The translations under genes and the position numbers were made by a program. A model generated the notes under the pieces. It was not told where the DNA came from and ran no database searches. It worked only from the letters and a program-made list of their open reading frames with translations. A DNA stretch of 64,000 nucleotides, taken from positions 1 to 64,000 of the forward strand of contig DATAAF010000005.1 in assembly GCA_036260255.1 (NCBI GenBank), in the 5' to 3' direction. The DNA is from DASZJY01 sp036260255 (GTDB lineage: Bacteria > Actinomycetota > Acidimicrobiia > Acidimicrobiales > AC-14). Below are positions 22,889-30,318 of the stretch, one piece after another (within the stretch, counting starts at the first letter, position 1; every line of letters begins with the position of its first letter).

Positions 22889-24403
22889 TCATGCCCGGCC
22901 GTCGGCCCCGGAATCGGGCGGGCGGCGAGGGGCGCCGAGATAGGCGGACTCGAGGACGTCGGGACGCGAGGCCAGCTCCTCGGCCGGGCCCTCGGCCACG
23001 ACCCGCCCCCGCCGCAGGACGTACGCCCGGTCGGCCACGGACAGGGCCAGGGGGGCGAACTGCTCGACCAGCAGCACCCCGGCACCGCGGTCGGCCACCG
23101 CCCGCACCACCGACAGCAGCCCGGGCACCAAGGGGCGGGCCAGCCCCAGGCTGAGCTCGTCGACGAGGAGCAGCCGGGGGCGGGAGGCCAGGGCCCGGGC
23201 CACCGACACCACCTGCTGCTCCCCGCCCGACAGCTGGCCGCCCCGGCGCCCGAGCAGGGGCGGGAGCCCGGGCACCTGGGCCACCACGTCCCCGACGGCG
23301 GCGTCACGCTCCTTGGCCGCCTCCCCGCGGGCCCCGGCGGCCAGCCGCAGCTGCTCCGCGACCGTGAGGCTCGGCAGCACACCCCGGTCCTGGGCGGCGT
23401 GGGCCACGCCCCGGCGGGCCAGCCGGGCGGGACCGGCGCCGGCCGGCTCGCCCAGCGCCCGGGCATCGCCGGCCAGGGCGGGCAGAGCCCCACAGGCGGC
23501 CCGGACGGTGGTCGTCTTGCCCGCCCCGTTGGCGCCGAGGAGGGCGACCACCTCGCCGGCGGCCACCGTCAGGTCGACGCCCTCCACCGCCGGAACGCCG
23601 CCGTAGCCAGCCGAGAGCCCGGCGAGCTCGAGCACCGGAGGTCCGCCGGCGGCCGGCGCGGCGGACGGGCGCGCTCGCCGCCCGCCGGCGGTCGGGGGGC
23701 CGAGCCACGCCGCCGCCACTGCCGGGTCGTTGCGGACCTCCCCAGGCGGGCCGTGGGCTACGAGACGGCCTCCGTCGAGGACGGCCACCTCGTCGCACAC
23801 GCCGAGCACGAGGTCGACGTCGTGGTCGACCACCACCACGCCGGCGCCGTCGCCGGCCAGAGCACGCAGCGTCTCCGCCAGCGCCGCCCGCCCGGCGGCG
23901 TCCAGCCCGGCGGCGGGCTCGTCGAGGAGCAGCACGGCGGGACGGGCGGCAAGGGCCCGGGCCAGGGCCACCTGCTTGCGCCGGTCGTGGGGGAGGTCGC
24001 CGGGGAGGGCGTCGAGCACGTCCGCGACGCCAGCCAGGCCGGCGGCGCGGGCCACCGCCGTGCCGCCTCCGGGGCGGTCGGCGCCGCCCGCTCCCGCCGC
24101 CACCGCCAGGTTCTCGGCCACGGTCAGGTCCTCGAAGAGCTCGAGCGACTGGAAGGTGCGGGACATCCCGAGGGCGGCCCGCCGGTGGGCCGGCAGGTGC
24201 CCGACCGGCCGCCCGCCCAGCCCGACGGTGCCCGTCGCCGGGACGAGCCCGGTGACCGCGTCGACGACGGTCGTCTTGCCCGCGCCGTTCGGGCCCACCA
24301 CCCCGACCAACGAGCCGGCGGCCACGTCCAGCGACACGCCGTCCACCGCCCGGTGACGGCCGAAGCGCACGGTCAGGTCCTGGACGGCGAGGGCCGGCGT
24401 CAC
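22889..24403 (-). CDS. fused LivG-LivF branched-chain-type ABC ATPase
   Basis: 504 aa containing two complete ABC ATPase domains. The N-terminal LivG-like half has Walker A GPNGAGKTT, SRTFQSLELFEDLTVAENL and VLLLDEPAAGLD. The C-terminal LivF-like half has GANGAGKTT, LSGGEQQ and LLLVDELSLGLA. Homologues normally come as two separate proteins of about 250 aa. The LivG signature motif is weak (LPHDRRKQ in place of LSGGQ). It starts with the GTG of a GTGA overlap with the LivHM gene. It energises uptake of amino acids or small amides. Confidence 0.88.
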   Translation of the reverse strand: MTPALAVQDLTVRFGRHRAVDGVSLDVAAGSLVGVVGPNGAGKTTVVDAVTGLVPATGTVGLGGRPVGHLPAHRRAALGMSRTFQSLELFEDLTVAENLAVAAGAGGADRPGGGTAVARAAGLAGVADVLDALPGDLPHDRRKQVALARALAARPAVLLLDEPAAGLDAAGRAALAETLRALAGDGAGVVVVDHDVDLVLGVCDEVAVLDGGRLVAHGPPGEVRNDPAVAAAWLGPPTAGGRRARPSAAPAAGGPPVLELAGLSAGYGGVPAVEGVDLTVAAGEVVALLGANGAGKTTTVRAACGALPALAGDARALGEPAGAGPARLARRGVAHAAQDRGVLPSLTVAEQLRLAAGARGEAAKERDAAVGDVVAQVPGLPPLLGRRGGQLSGGEQQVVSVARALASRPRLLLVDELSLGLARPLVPGLLSVVRAVADRGAGVLLVEQFAPLALSVADRAYVLRRGRVVAEGPAEELASRPDVLESAYLGAPRRPPDSGADGRA

Positions 24404-26340
24404 GGGGCGCCCGCGGTGGGCGCCGGGCGGCGCCGGCGGGCGGTGAGGCGCTGGGCGGCGCCGGCCAGGCCGTCGGGCCACGCCACCGCCGCGGCCACGA
24501 GCCCCAGGCCGGTGACCAGCGACTGGTAGCGGCCCCACCCGGCTATGTGGTCGAGGAGCGTGAAGACGATCCCGCCGGCGGCCAGCGCCCCGCCGACGAA
24601 CGCGCCCGACACGGTGGTGATGCCCCCGACGAACGCGAGGGCGAGGAACGAGAGCGACACCAGGGATCCGAACGACCCGTACGACAGCTGCCGCTGGGAG
24701 TAGCCGAGGAGGGCCCCGGCGGCGCCCGCCATGAACGCCGATGCCGCGAACCCGCCCAACTTGACCGCGGTCACGCCCACGCCGGCGACGGCCGCCGCCC
24801 GCTCGTTGGCCCGCACGGCCAGGAGGAGCCGGCCCGTCCCTCGTCGCCGCGCGGCGGCAAGGGCCACACCCATGGCAGCCACCGCGGCCAGCACGAGGAC
24901 GCCGAAGACAGGGCTCGGGTAGTCCCCGCCGGCGTCGATGCCCAGGCCGATGCCGAGGAACGTCGGGGAGGGCACCTCGCTGCCGCCGAAGCCTCCGGTG
25001 AGGCCGGGGTTGCGGAAGACGAGCTCCTCCACCGCTACCGCCGCGGCGAGGGTGGCGACGGCCAGGTCGACCCCCCGCAGCCGCAGCGCCGGCAGGGCGA
25101 GGAGGACGCCGGTCGCGGCGGCGACGGTGGCGGCGAGGAGGGGGGCTATGGGGAACGGCACCCCGGCGCCGTCGCCCAGCTTGGTCAGGGTGAAGCCGGC
25201 CATCCCGGCGAAGGCCATGTGGGCCAGGGAGATCTGGCCGAGCCAGCCGGTGAGGAGCACCAGCGACAGGCACACCCCGGCGGCGATGAGGCTGGTGATC
25301 AGGCCGAGGCGGTCGCCCCCGCGAAGGGTGAAGAGGCCGATCGCCGCCGCGGCCAGGCCGAGGGCGGCGGGAAGGGTGATGTGGCGGGCGGGCCGGGCGC
25401 GGGGCAGGCGCCGCCCCGCCGGCTCCGAACGGTCGGGCACCCTGCGCCCGGCCAAGGCCATGGCGACCACGATCACGAGCAACGGGAGCCCCTGCTGCAG
25501 CCCCACGCGGGGCACCCAGTCGAAGCGGGCCTGGAGGTGGACGAGCTCGGACTGGGCCATGCCCAGGGCGAGGGCGGCGGCGGCGGTCACGGCGAACGAC
25601 GAGAGCCGGCCGACCAGGGCGGCGGCCAGCGCGGGGACGACCAGCAGCGTGTAGGTCGTCGGGTTCAGGGCGGTGATCGGCGCCACCAGGATCCCGCCCA
25701 GGCCGGCGAGCAGCCCGGCCAGCGCCCAGTTGGCCGCCGCCACCCGCTCGACCGGGGTCCCCAGCGAGGCGGCGGTGGCAGCGTCGTCGGCCACCGCCCG
25801 GCTGGCCAGCCCGAAGCGGCTGAACCGGTAGAGGGCCCACAGGGCGGCGGCCGCGGCGACCGCGACGGCGGCCAGCAAGAGCCGGTCCCGGGGCACGACG
25901 GCGCCGGCCACGGTGACGGGCTCGGCCGGGAGCACGGGCGCCACCGGGCGGTTGGCGGTGCCGAACCGCAGGACGATCACCGCCTGCAGGACGACGAGGA
26001 CGCCGACCGAGGCGACGACCCGCGCCAGCGCGGGCGCCCGTCGTAGCGGACGGAAGACGACGACGTGTGCGACGACCCCGAGCAGGCTGGCCACCACCAG
26101 GGCGGCGCCGAGGCACGCCCAGAACGGCAGCCGGTCGCCCACATGGAAGCGCCCGGGCAGGCCGACGACGGGCAGCACCAGGTCACCGGCCGACCGCAGC
26201 TCGACGAAGACGTATGTGGCGTAGGCGGCCATGGCGCCGTGGGCGAAGTTCACGACGCCCGAGGCGCGATGGCCGAGCACCAGCCCCAGGCCGAGGGCGG
26301 CGTAGACCGCTCCCGTGCCCAGTCCCAGCACGAGGAACAC
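24400..26340 (-). CDS. fused LivH-LivM branched-chain-type ABC permease
   Basis: 646 aa, GTG start. The N-terminal half (1-300) is LivH-like (ALGLGLVLGHRASGVVNFAHGAM, GTPVERVAAANWALAGLLAGLGGILVAP). The C-terminal half (330-640) is LivM-like (SLVLLTGWLGQISLAHMAFAG, RANERAAAVAGVGVTAVKL, AGAAGALLGY). Each has about eight hydrophobic segments, joined by a charged linker near residues 300-325. Homologues are usually two genes. It forms the membrane core with the fused ATPase and the divergent lipoprotein. Confidence 0.88.
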   Translation of the reverse strand: MFLVLGLGTGAVYAALGLGLVLGHRASGVVNFAHGAMAAYATYVFVELRSAGDLVLPVVGLPGRFHVGDRLPFWACLGAALVVASLLGVVAHVVVFRPLRRAPALARVVASVGVLVVLQAVIVLRFGTANRPVAPVLPAEPVTVAGAVVPRDRLLLAAVAVAAAAALWALYRFSRFGLASRAVADDAATAASLGTPVERVAAANWALAGLLAGLGGILVAPITALNPTTYTLLVVPALAAALVGRLSSFAVTAAAALALGMAQSELVHLQARFDWVPRVGLQQGLPLLVIVVAMALAGRRVPDRSEPAGRRLPRARPARHITLPAALGLAAAAIGLFTLRGGDRLGLITSLIAAGVCLSLVLLTGWLGQISLAHMAFAGMAGFTLTKLGDGAGVPFPIAPLLAATVAAATGVLLALPALRLRGVDLAVATLAAAVAVEELVFRNPGLTGGFGGSEVPSPTFLGIGLGIDAGGDYPSPVFGVLVLAAVAAMGVALAAARRRGTGRLLLAVRANERAAAVAGVGVTAVKLGGFAASAFMAGAAGALLGYSQRQLSYGSFGSLVSLSFLALAFVGGITTVSGAFVGGALAAGGIVFTLLDHIAGWGRYQSLVTGLGLVAAAVAWPDGLAGAAQRLTARRRRPAPTAGAP

Positions 26341-26372
26341 GAGGTAGGGTCTGATCGTCCTCTCCCTTCGGC

Positions 26373-26392
26373 CCGTCGGAGGCTACCGACGG
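26373..26392. promoter_or_regulatory. inverted repeat in the divergent liv intergenic region
   Basis: CCGTCGG-AGGCTA-CCGACGG is a perfect 7-bp inverted repeat midway in the 70-bp spacer between the LivHM gene and the substrate-binding lipoprotein. As the only spacer for both transcription units it is a natural operator position. Confidence 0.4.
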
Positions 26393-26410
26393 CCTCTCTC
26401 GCTTGAGCAC

Positions 26411-27646
26411 ATGCCGGGCCCGACCTCGCGCCGCCGATGGTCATCGACCTGGCTCGCCGTGGCGCTGGCCGTCGCGGTGGCGGCAGCCGCCTGCTCGGAC
26501 GACGACGGGGAGGGCGGTGGCCCCCGCGGCGAGCCGGTGGTCGTGGGCTTCATCAACCAGGAGAAGGGCGCCGTCGGGTCGTTCCCCGAGGTGCGGACCG
26601 ACGCCGAGGCGGCGGTGCGGTACGTCAACCGCGAGCTCGACGGCGTCGGCGGGCGCCCCCTCCGGCTGGAGAGCTGCGCCACCGACGGCACGCCCGAGTC
26701 GTCCCAGGCGTGCGCCAACCAGCTGCGGCTGAAGCGCCCGGTGGCGGTGATCGGCGGCGTGGACCTCGGGGCGGCGGCGTCGATCCCGGTCCTCGACGCC
26801 GCCGGGATCCCCTACGTCGGAGGGTCGCCCTCGCTCGGCGACGAGCTGACCCGGACCAACGCCTACATGCTCACCGGCGGGGTGGCCGCCGACCTGCTCG
26901 GCCAGGCCCAGTACGCCCTGGACACGCTCAAGCCCAAGCGGGTGGGCGTGCTGTACATCGACCTCCCGGGCCTCCTGTCGACCGCGGTCGAGGCCGCCCG
27001 CCGCGTGCTCACCAAGAAGGGCGTGACCGACGTCACTGCCGTCCCCGAGAAGGCCGACGCCGCCGACTTCACCCAGTCGCTCACCGCCGTCAACCGGGGC
27101 AACCCCGAGGTGATCGTGGCCCTCTTCCCGGCCCAGGCGTGCGCCCGCATCATGCAGGCCCGCAAGGCGCTCGCCATCAAGGCCCGGTTCTTCTTCCCCG
27201 GCGCCTGCGCCGACCAGGCGGTGTTCGACGCCTCCGGCGGCGGCGCCGAGGGCAGCTACTTCGCCTCCGGCTTCCTCTCGTTCACCGACCGGTCCAACGC
27301 CGAGGTGGCGACGTACCTGGACAAGCGGCGGGCCCACGGCGCCGGGTCCACGCCCCCGTCGGTGCTCTCACAGGCCGGGTTCGCCGTCGTCGTCGACCTC
27401 CGCCAGCTCCTCACCGAGGTCCAGGGCCCGCTCTCGGCGGCCTCCGTCGTGGCCGCCCTGAGGGCGAGCCGCGGCCACCCCGCCTTCATGAGCCATCCCT
27501 ACACGTGCGACCGCCAGCAGGTCTTCATCCTCGCCGCCGTCTGCAACGCCAACGTCCGGGTGCTGCAGTACCGGGCCGGCGCCCTGGCCGACGTGGCCGG
27601 CGCATGGGTCAGCGGGGCCGAGCTCGTGCGCCTGGCGGTGGGCTGA
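26411..27646 (+). CDS. branched-chain-type substrate-binding lipoprotein (LivJ-like)
   Basis: 411 aa. A type II signal peptide ends in the lipobox AAAAC with acylated Cys28, followed by an acidic linker. The mature part is a type I periplasmic-binding fold (VVVGFINQEKGAVGSFPEVR, RPVAVIGGVDLG, AGIPYVGGSP, KPKRVGVLYIDLPG, IVALFPAQACARIMQARK). It captures the ligand for the divergent LivHM/LivGF transporter. The ligand could be amino acids, amides or aromatic acids and is not predictable. Confidence 0.88.
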   Translation: MPGPTSRRRWSSTWLAVALAVAVAAAACSDDDGEGGGPRGEPVVVGFINQEKGAVGSFPEVRTDAEAAVRYVNRELDGVGGRPLRLESCATDGTPESSQACANQLRLKRPVAVIGGVDLGAAASIPVLDAAGIPYVGGSPSLGDELTRTNAYMLTGGVAADLLGQAQYALDTLKPKRVGVLYIDLPGLLSTAVEAARRVLTKKGVTDVTAVPEKADAADFTQSLTAVNRGNPEVIVALFPAQACARIMQARKALAIKARFFFPGACADQAVFDASGGGAEGSYFASGFLSFTDRSNAEVATYLDKRRAHGAGSTPPSVLSQAGFAVVVDLRQLLTEVQGPLSAASVVAALRASRGHPAFMSHPYTCDRQQVFILAAVCNANVRVLQYRAGALADVAGAWVSGAELVRLAVG

Positions 27647-27658
27647 CGCTCGGGCGCC

Positions 27659-28732
27659 TCAAAGGATGTTGCGGCAGCCGCCGCTGGCGGGGTCCTCCAC
27701 GCCGTTCCAGTCCACGACCCGAGCGCACACCTGGCGGTAGGTGACGGCCTGCTCGCGGGGGAACCGCCAGGGGTCGGACCTCGTCCAGGTCACCGGCGAC
27801 TGGCCGTCGTCGAAGGAGAACCGGATGGCGTAGGTGCCCTCCTTGCGGCCGCGCTCGGGGGTGAACCCCGCCGTCCCGAAGACGACCTCGAAGCTGCCGT
27901 CGACCTGCGGCGACACGACGATGATCGTCACCGAGCGGGCGGGCGGGACGGTGGTCGGTGCCGGGGCGGGGCCCTGGGGCGGCGAAGAGGGGGTGGCCCC
28001 GCCGGGGGCGGGGGCGAGCGTGGTCGGCGGGGCCTGCTGCGGAGCGGGCGGCGCCGCGGTGCCTGGGGCGGCCGCCTGGCCGCCGGCCGGGCGGGGCGGT
28101 GGCGCCGGGCCCCGGTTCTCCCGGAGGAACTCGATGGCCTTGACGTGGGCCGACACCGCGTCGGTGCGCACCTGCTCCTGCTCGTCCGGGGGCAGGCGCT
28201 TCGTCACCTCCACGAGGGCGGCGTCGGCCTCCGCCACCGCGATGGGATCGCCCAGGGCCAGGGCCGTCCGTAGGCGGGCGACGGCGGCTCGGGCCGTCTC
28301 CACGGACGCCCGGTCCTGCGACCGGTCGGCGACGAGGGTGGGCACGGCGAGGACGGCGATCACGACGGCGGCGGCGGCCACCGAGGCGCCGGCGGCGAGC
28401 CAGCCCACCCGGCGGGCCCGTCCCCGGGCCAGCTCGGGGACGGACGGCGGCGGCGGCGCCGGGGCGGGCGGGCGGCGCGGCGGGGTGGGGCGGCCGGGGG
28501 GGACCTCGGGGGCCGGAGGGTGGCGATCGACGACGGGAGGGAGCTGGCGGACCTTCCCGTGGCGCTCCTGTCCCGCTTCGTCGGCGGCAGAGGCCTCCGG
28601 CTCCGTCCCCTCCTGGGGACGCCCCTGGGCGATCATGGCTCGCAAGGCGGCGACCCGCTCGGGCGGCGGCTCGACCGGCGGCGGGGCCAGCGCCCGGCCG
28701 AGGAGCTCGAGGAGGCGGTCGTCGTCAGCCAC
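27659..28732 (-). CDS. single-pass membrane protein paired with ECF sigma factor (possible anti-sigma)
   Basis: 357 aa, GTG start overlapping the sigma gene by 8 bp. A cytoplasmic N-terminus (residues 1-108, Pro-rich after residue 70) is followed by a transmembrane helix at about 109-133, then an extracellular helical segment and a Pro/Ala linker. A C-terminal beta domain (SVTIIVVSPQVDGSFEVVFG ... FSFDDGQSPVTWTRSDPW) ends with two Cys. The HxxxCxxC zinc anti-sigma motif is absent. Translational coupling to the sigma gene suggests it senses the envelope and holds the sigma factor; that is inference. Confidence 0.65.
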   Translation of the reverse strand: MADDDRLLELLGRALAPPPVEPPPERVAALRAMIAQGRPQEGTEPEASAADEAGQERHGKVRQLPPVVDRHPPAPEVPPGRPTPPRRPPAPAPPPPSVPELARGRARRVGWLAAGASVAAAAVVIAVLAVPTLVADRSQDRASVETARAAVARLRTALALGDPIAVAEADAALVEVTKRLPPDEQEQVRTDAVSAHVKAIEFLRENRGPAPPPRPAGGQAAAPGTAAPPAPQQAPPTTLAPAPGGATPSSPPQGPAPAPTTVPPARSVTIIVVSPQVDGSFEVVFGTAGFTPERGRKEGTYAIRFSFDDGQSPVTWTRSDPWRFPREQAVTYRQVCARVVDWNGVEDPASGGCRNIL

Positions 28733-29369
28733 CGGAGGCGACCTTCCCGAGCGCGATCCGGAGCCGGGCCAGGGCACGGGACTGGGCCATGCGCACCGCC
28801 CCGGGACGCTTCCCGATGACCTCGGCGACCTCCTCGGCGGCCAGGTCCCCGATGATCCGAAGCTCGAGGACCTCCTGGTCGAAGGGGCTGAGCGAGGCGA
28901 AGGCGGCCCGCACCGCGGCCGCCTCCTCGTCGAGGATCACCGCGTCGAGGGAGTCGTCCTCCTCCCGCTGGTCGGGCGCCACCGTGAGGTTCACCCGGCG
29001 GTTGCTCCGCTGCGCCTCGAGCACGACGTTGCGCAGGATGCCGTAGAGCCAGGCGACGAAGCCCCCACCCGTCCACTGGAAGTCGCCGATGCGGCGGTAC
29101 GCCCGGGCGAACGTCTCGCTGACGGCGTCGTCCGCCTCCGTGCGGCCCCAGAGGCGCCGACGGGCGTAGGCCAAGAGACCGGGGTACGTGGCCCGGTACA
29201 GAGCTTCCCAGGCGGCGGCGTCGTCGTCCTCCTGCGCACGCCGCACCAGCTCCATCAGCTCTGCAGGAGGCGGGTGCCAACCACTACCGCTTGCCGACAA
29301 CAGGACGCGAGTTGTACCACCGCCGGCGGCGGCGGGCGTCGGGAGGGGGATGACGGCACTGGCGGACAC
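28725..29369 (-). CDS. ECF-type RNA polymerase sigma factor
   Basis: 214 aa, GTG start with AGGAGAGG 6 nt upstream. Region 2 covers residues about 45-110 (LYRATYPGLLAYARRRLWGR, DDAVSETFARAYRRI). Region 4 covers about 150-205 (SLSPFDQEVLELRIIGDLAAEEVAEVIGKRPGAVRMAQSRALARLR). The N-terminal 35 residues are a Ser/Gly-rich extension. The next gene encodes a membrane partner, giving a classic sigma/membrane-regulator pair. The regulon is unknown. Confidence 0.9.
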   Translation of the reverse strand: MSASAVIPLPTPAAAGGGTTRVLLSASGSGWHPPPAELMELVRRAQEDDDAAAWEALYRATYPGLLAYARRRLWGRTEADDAVSETFARAYRRIGDFQWTGGGFVAWLYGILRNVVLEAQRSNRRVNLTVAPDQREEDDSLDAVILDEEAAAVRAAFASLSPFDQEVLELRIIGDLAAEEVAEVIGKRPGAVRMAQSRALARLRIALGKVASGG

Positions 29370-29417
29370 GGGCGACCTCTCCTGAGAATGGCGCTCCCGG
29401 CGGGCGTGTCACAGGTC

Positions 29418-29870
29418 TCAGCCCGGAGGGACCCCCGCCACCACCCACTGACCGGGGCCGGCCCGCCGGGCCCGGCCCGTACGCCGCAGATAAGCGAGGG
29501 CGGCGCTCACCGAGTCGGGGTCGTCGCCCACCCGGCCCAGTTCCGCCAGCCGGTCCGTGATGGCACCCCGGCCGAGGGGCCCGGACTCCTCGAGGAGCAC
29601 CTGGTAGACGGCCTCCGCCCGGCTGAGCTCAGGCCAGAGCACCGGCTCCCAGGCCGGCCCGCCCGCTTCGTCCGCCGCTCCCCCCGCCCCTCCCACCGGC
29701 ATGCCCGGCGCCGGTCCGCTTCGGCGCCGAGCCAGCGCCAGCTGGAGGCCGTAGCGCTCGGCCTGCAGGCTGGCGACCTCCTCCTCCAGCCGCCGGAGCT
29801 GCTCCTCGGTGTCGACCAGGAGGGCCTCGACCTCGGCCAACACCTCCTGTAGTGCGGCCTCGACCTCCAT
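29418..29870 (-). CDS. coiled-coil plus winged-helix protein, hypothetical
   Basis: 150 aa from the ATG at 29870, which has AGGATGGG upstream; an ATG three codons earlier (29879) is also possible. Residues 1-45 are a heptad-type coiled coil (LAEVEALLVDTEEQLRRLEE). After a Gly/Ala linker, residues 80-145 look like a winged helix (LSRAEAVYQVLLEESGPLGR, ITDRLAEL, VSAALAYLRRTGRARR, PGQWVV). Probably a DNA-binding regulator that dimerises through the coil. A cluster of direct and inverted repeats lies just upstream and may be its operator. Confidence 0.6.
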   Translation of the reverse strand: MEVEAALQEVLAEVEALLVDTEEQLRRLEEEVASLQAERYGLQLALARRRSGPAPGMPVGGAGGAADEAGGPAWEPVLWPELSRAEAVYQVLLEESGPLGRGAITDRLAELGRVGDDPDSVSAALAYLRRTGRARRAGPGQWVVAGVPPG

Positions 29871-29906
29871 CGAGCCCATCCTACGGCGCCTTGGGGCTCA
29901 TCTCCT

Positions 29907-29928
29907 CGGTACAGCTCCGGTACAGCCA
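29907..29928. repeat. tandem 11-bp repeat CGGTACAGC(T/C)(C/A)
   Basis: CGGTACAGCTC at 29907 is followed directly by CGGTACAGCCA at 29918. The spacing of one helical turn, and the position 37-58 bp upstream of the coiled-coil/winged-helix gene, suggest a regulator binding site. The complement of its core, CTGTACC, occurs at 30052-30058 in the same spacer. Confidence 0.45.
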
Positions 29929-29930
29929 AG

Positions 29931-29957
29931 GTCAAGGACTGGTCAAGCTTCCTTGAC
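29931..29957. promoter_or_regulatory. GTCAAG/CTTGAC operator-like cluster
   Basis: GTCAAG at 29931 and 29942 (11-bp spacing) plus CTTGAC at 29952 form an array; GTCAAGGA and TCCTTGAC are a perfect 8-bp inverted repeat around it. The distal arm overlaps the -35 of the predicted promoter for the surface-protein gene, so binding here would be expected to control it. Confidence 0.45.
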
Positions 29958-29982
29958 TTGCCGGTGACCGCTCGCCGACAAT
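29953..29982 (+). promoter_or_regulatory. sigma70-type promoter for the surface-protein gene
   Basis: TTGACT (29953-29958), an 18-bp spacer and GACAAT (29977-29982) make a good vegetative promoter reading right. The first ATG-started gene on this strand is at 30319, so the transcript would have a leader of about 330 nt. The leader contains the palindrome AGCGGCC-T-GGCCGCT (30015-30029). Confidence 0.4.
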
Positions 29983-30318
29983 CCCACATGCCAACCACGC
30001 CTCTTCGCCCAAATAGCGGCCTGGCCGCTTCTCCGGCCGCCGACGTATCACCTGTACCACGTGACCGATGCAACTCCGGTCGAGGGTGCCCCGAGGTGTC
30101 ACGGAGCAGCTGTCACCGGTACGGCCTGCCCGGGCCGGGTGACATGCGCCTGGCCTGGCCCGTTTCCCCAGTTCAGAGGCACTTTTCCCGCAGTTTTCAC
30201 CAGGTTCTTGGTCTTGTGATCCACAGGCTGGCATCCGAAGAATCTGCCCTCGTCCCGCCACTCGGCGCGCCGGTTCGCGCCGAGACGTCCTTTGCCCAGA
30301 AAGGGTGCTGCCAAGCTG

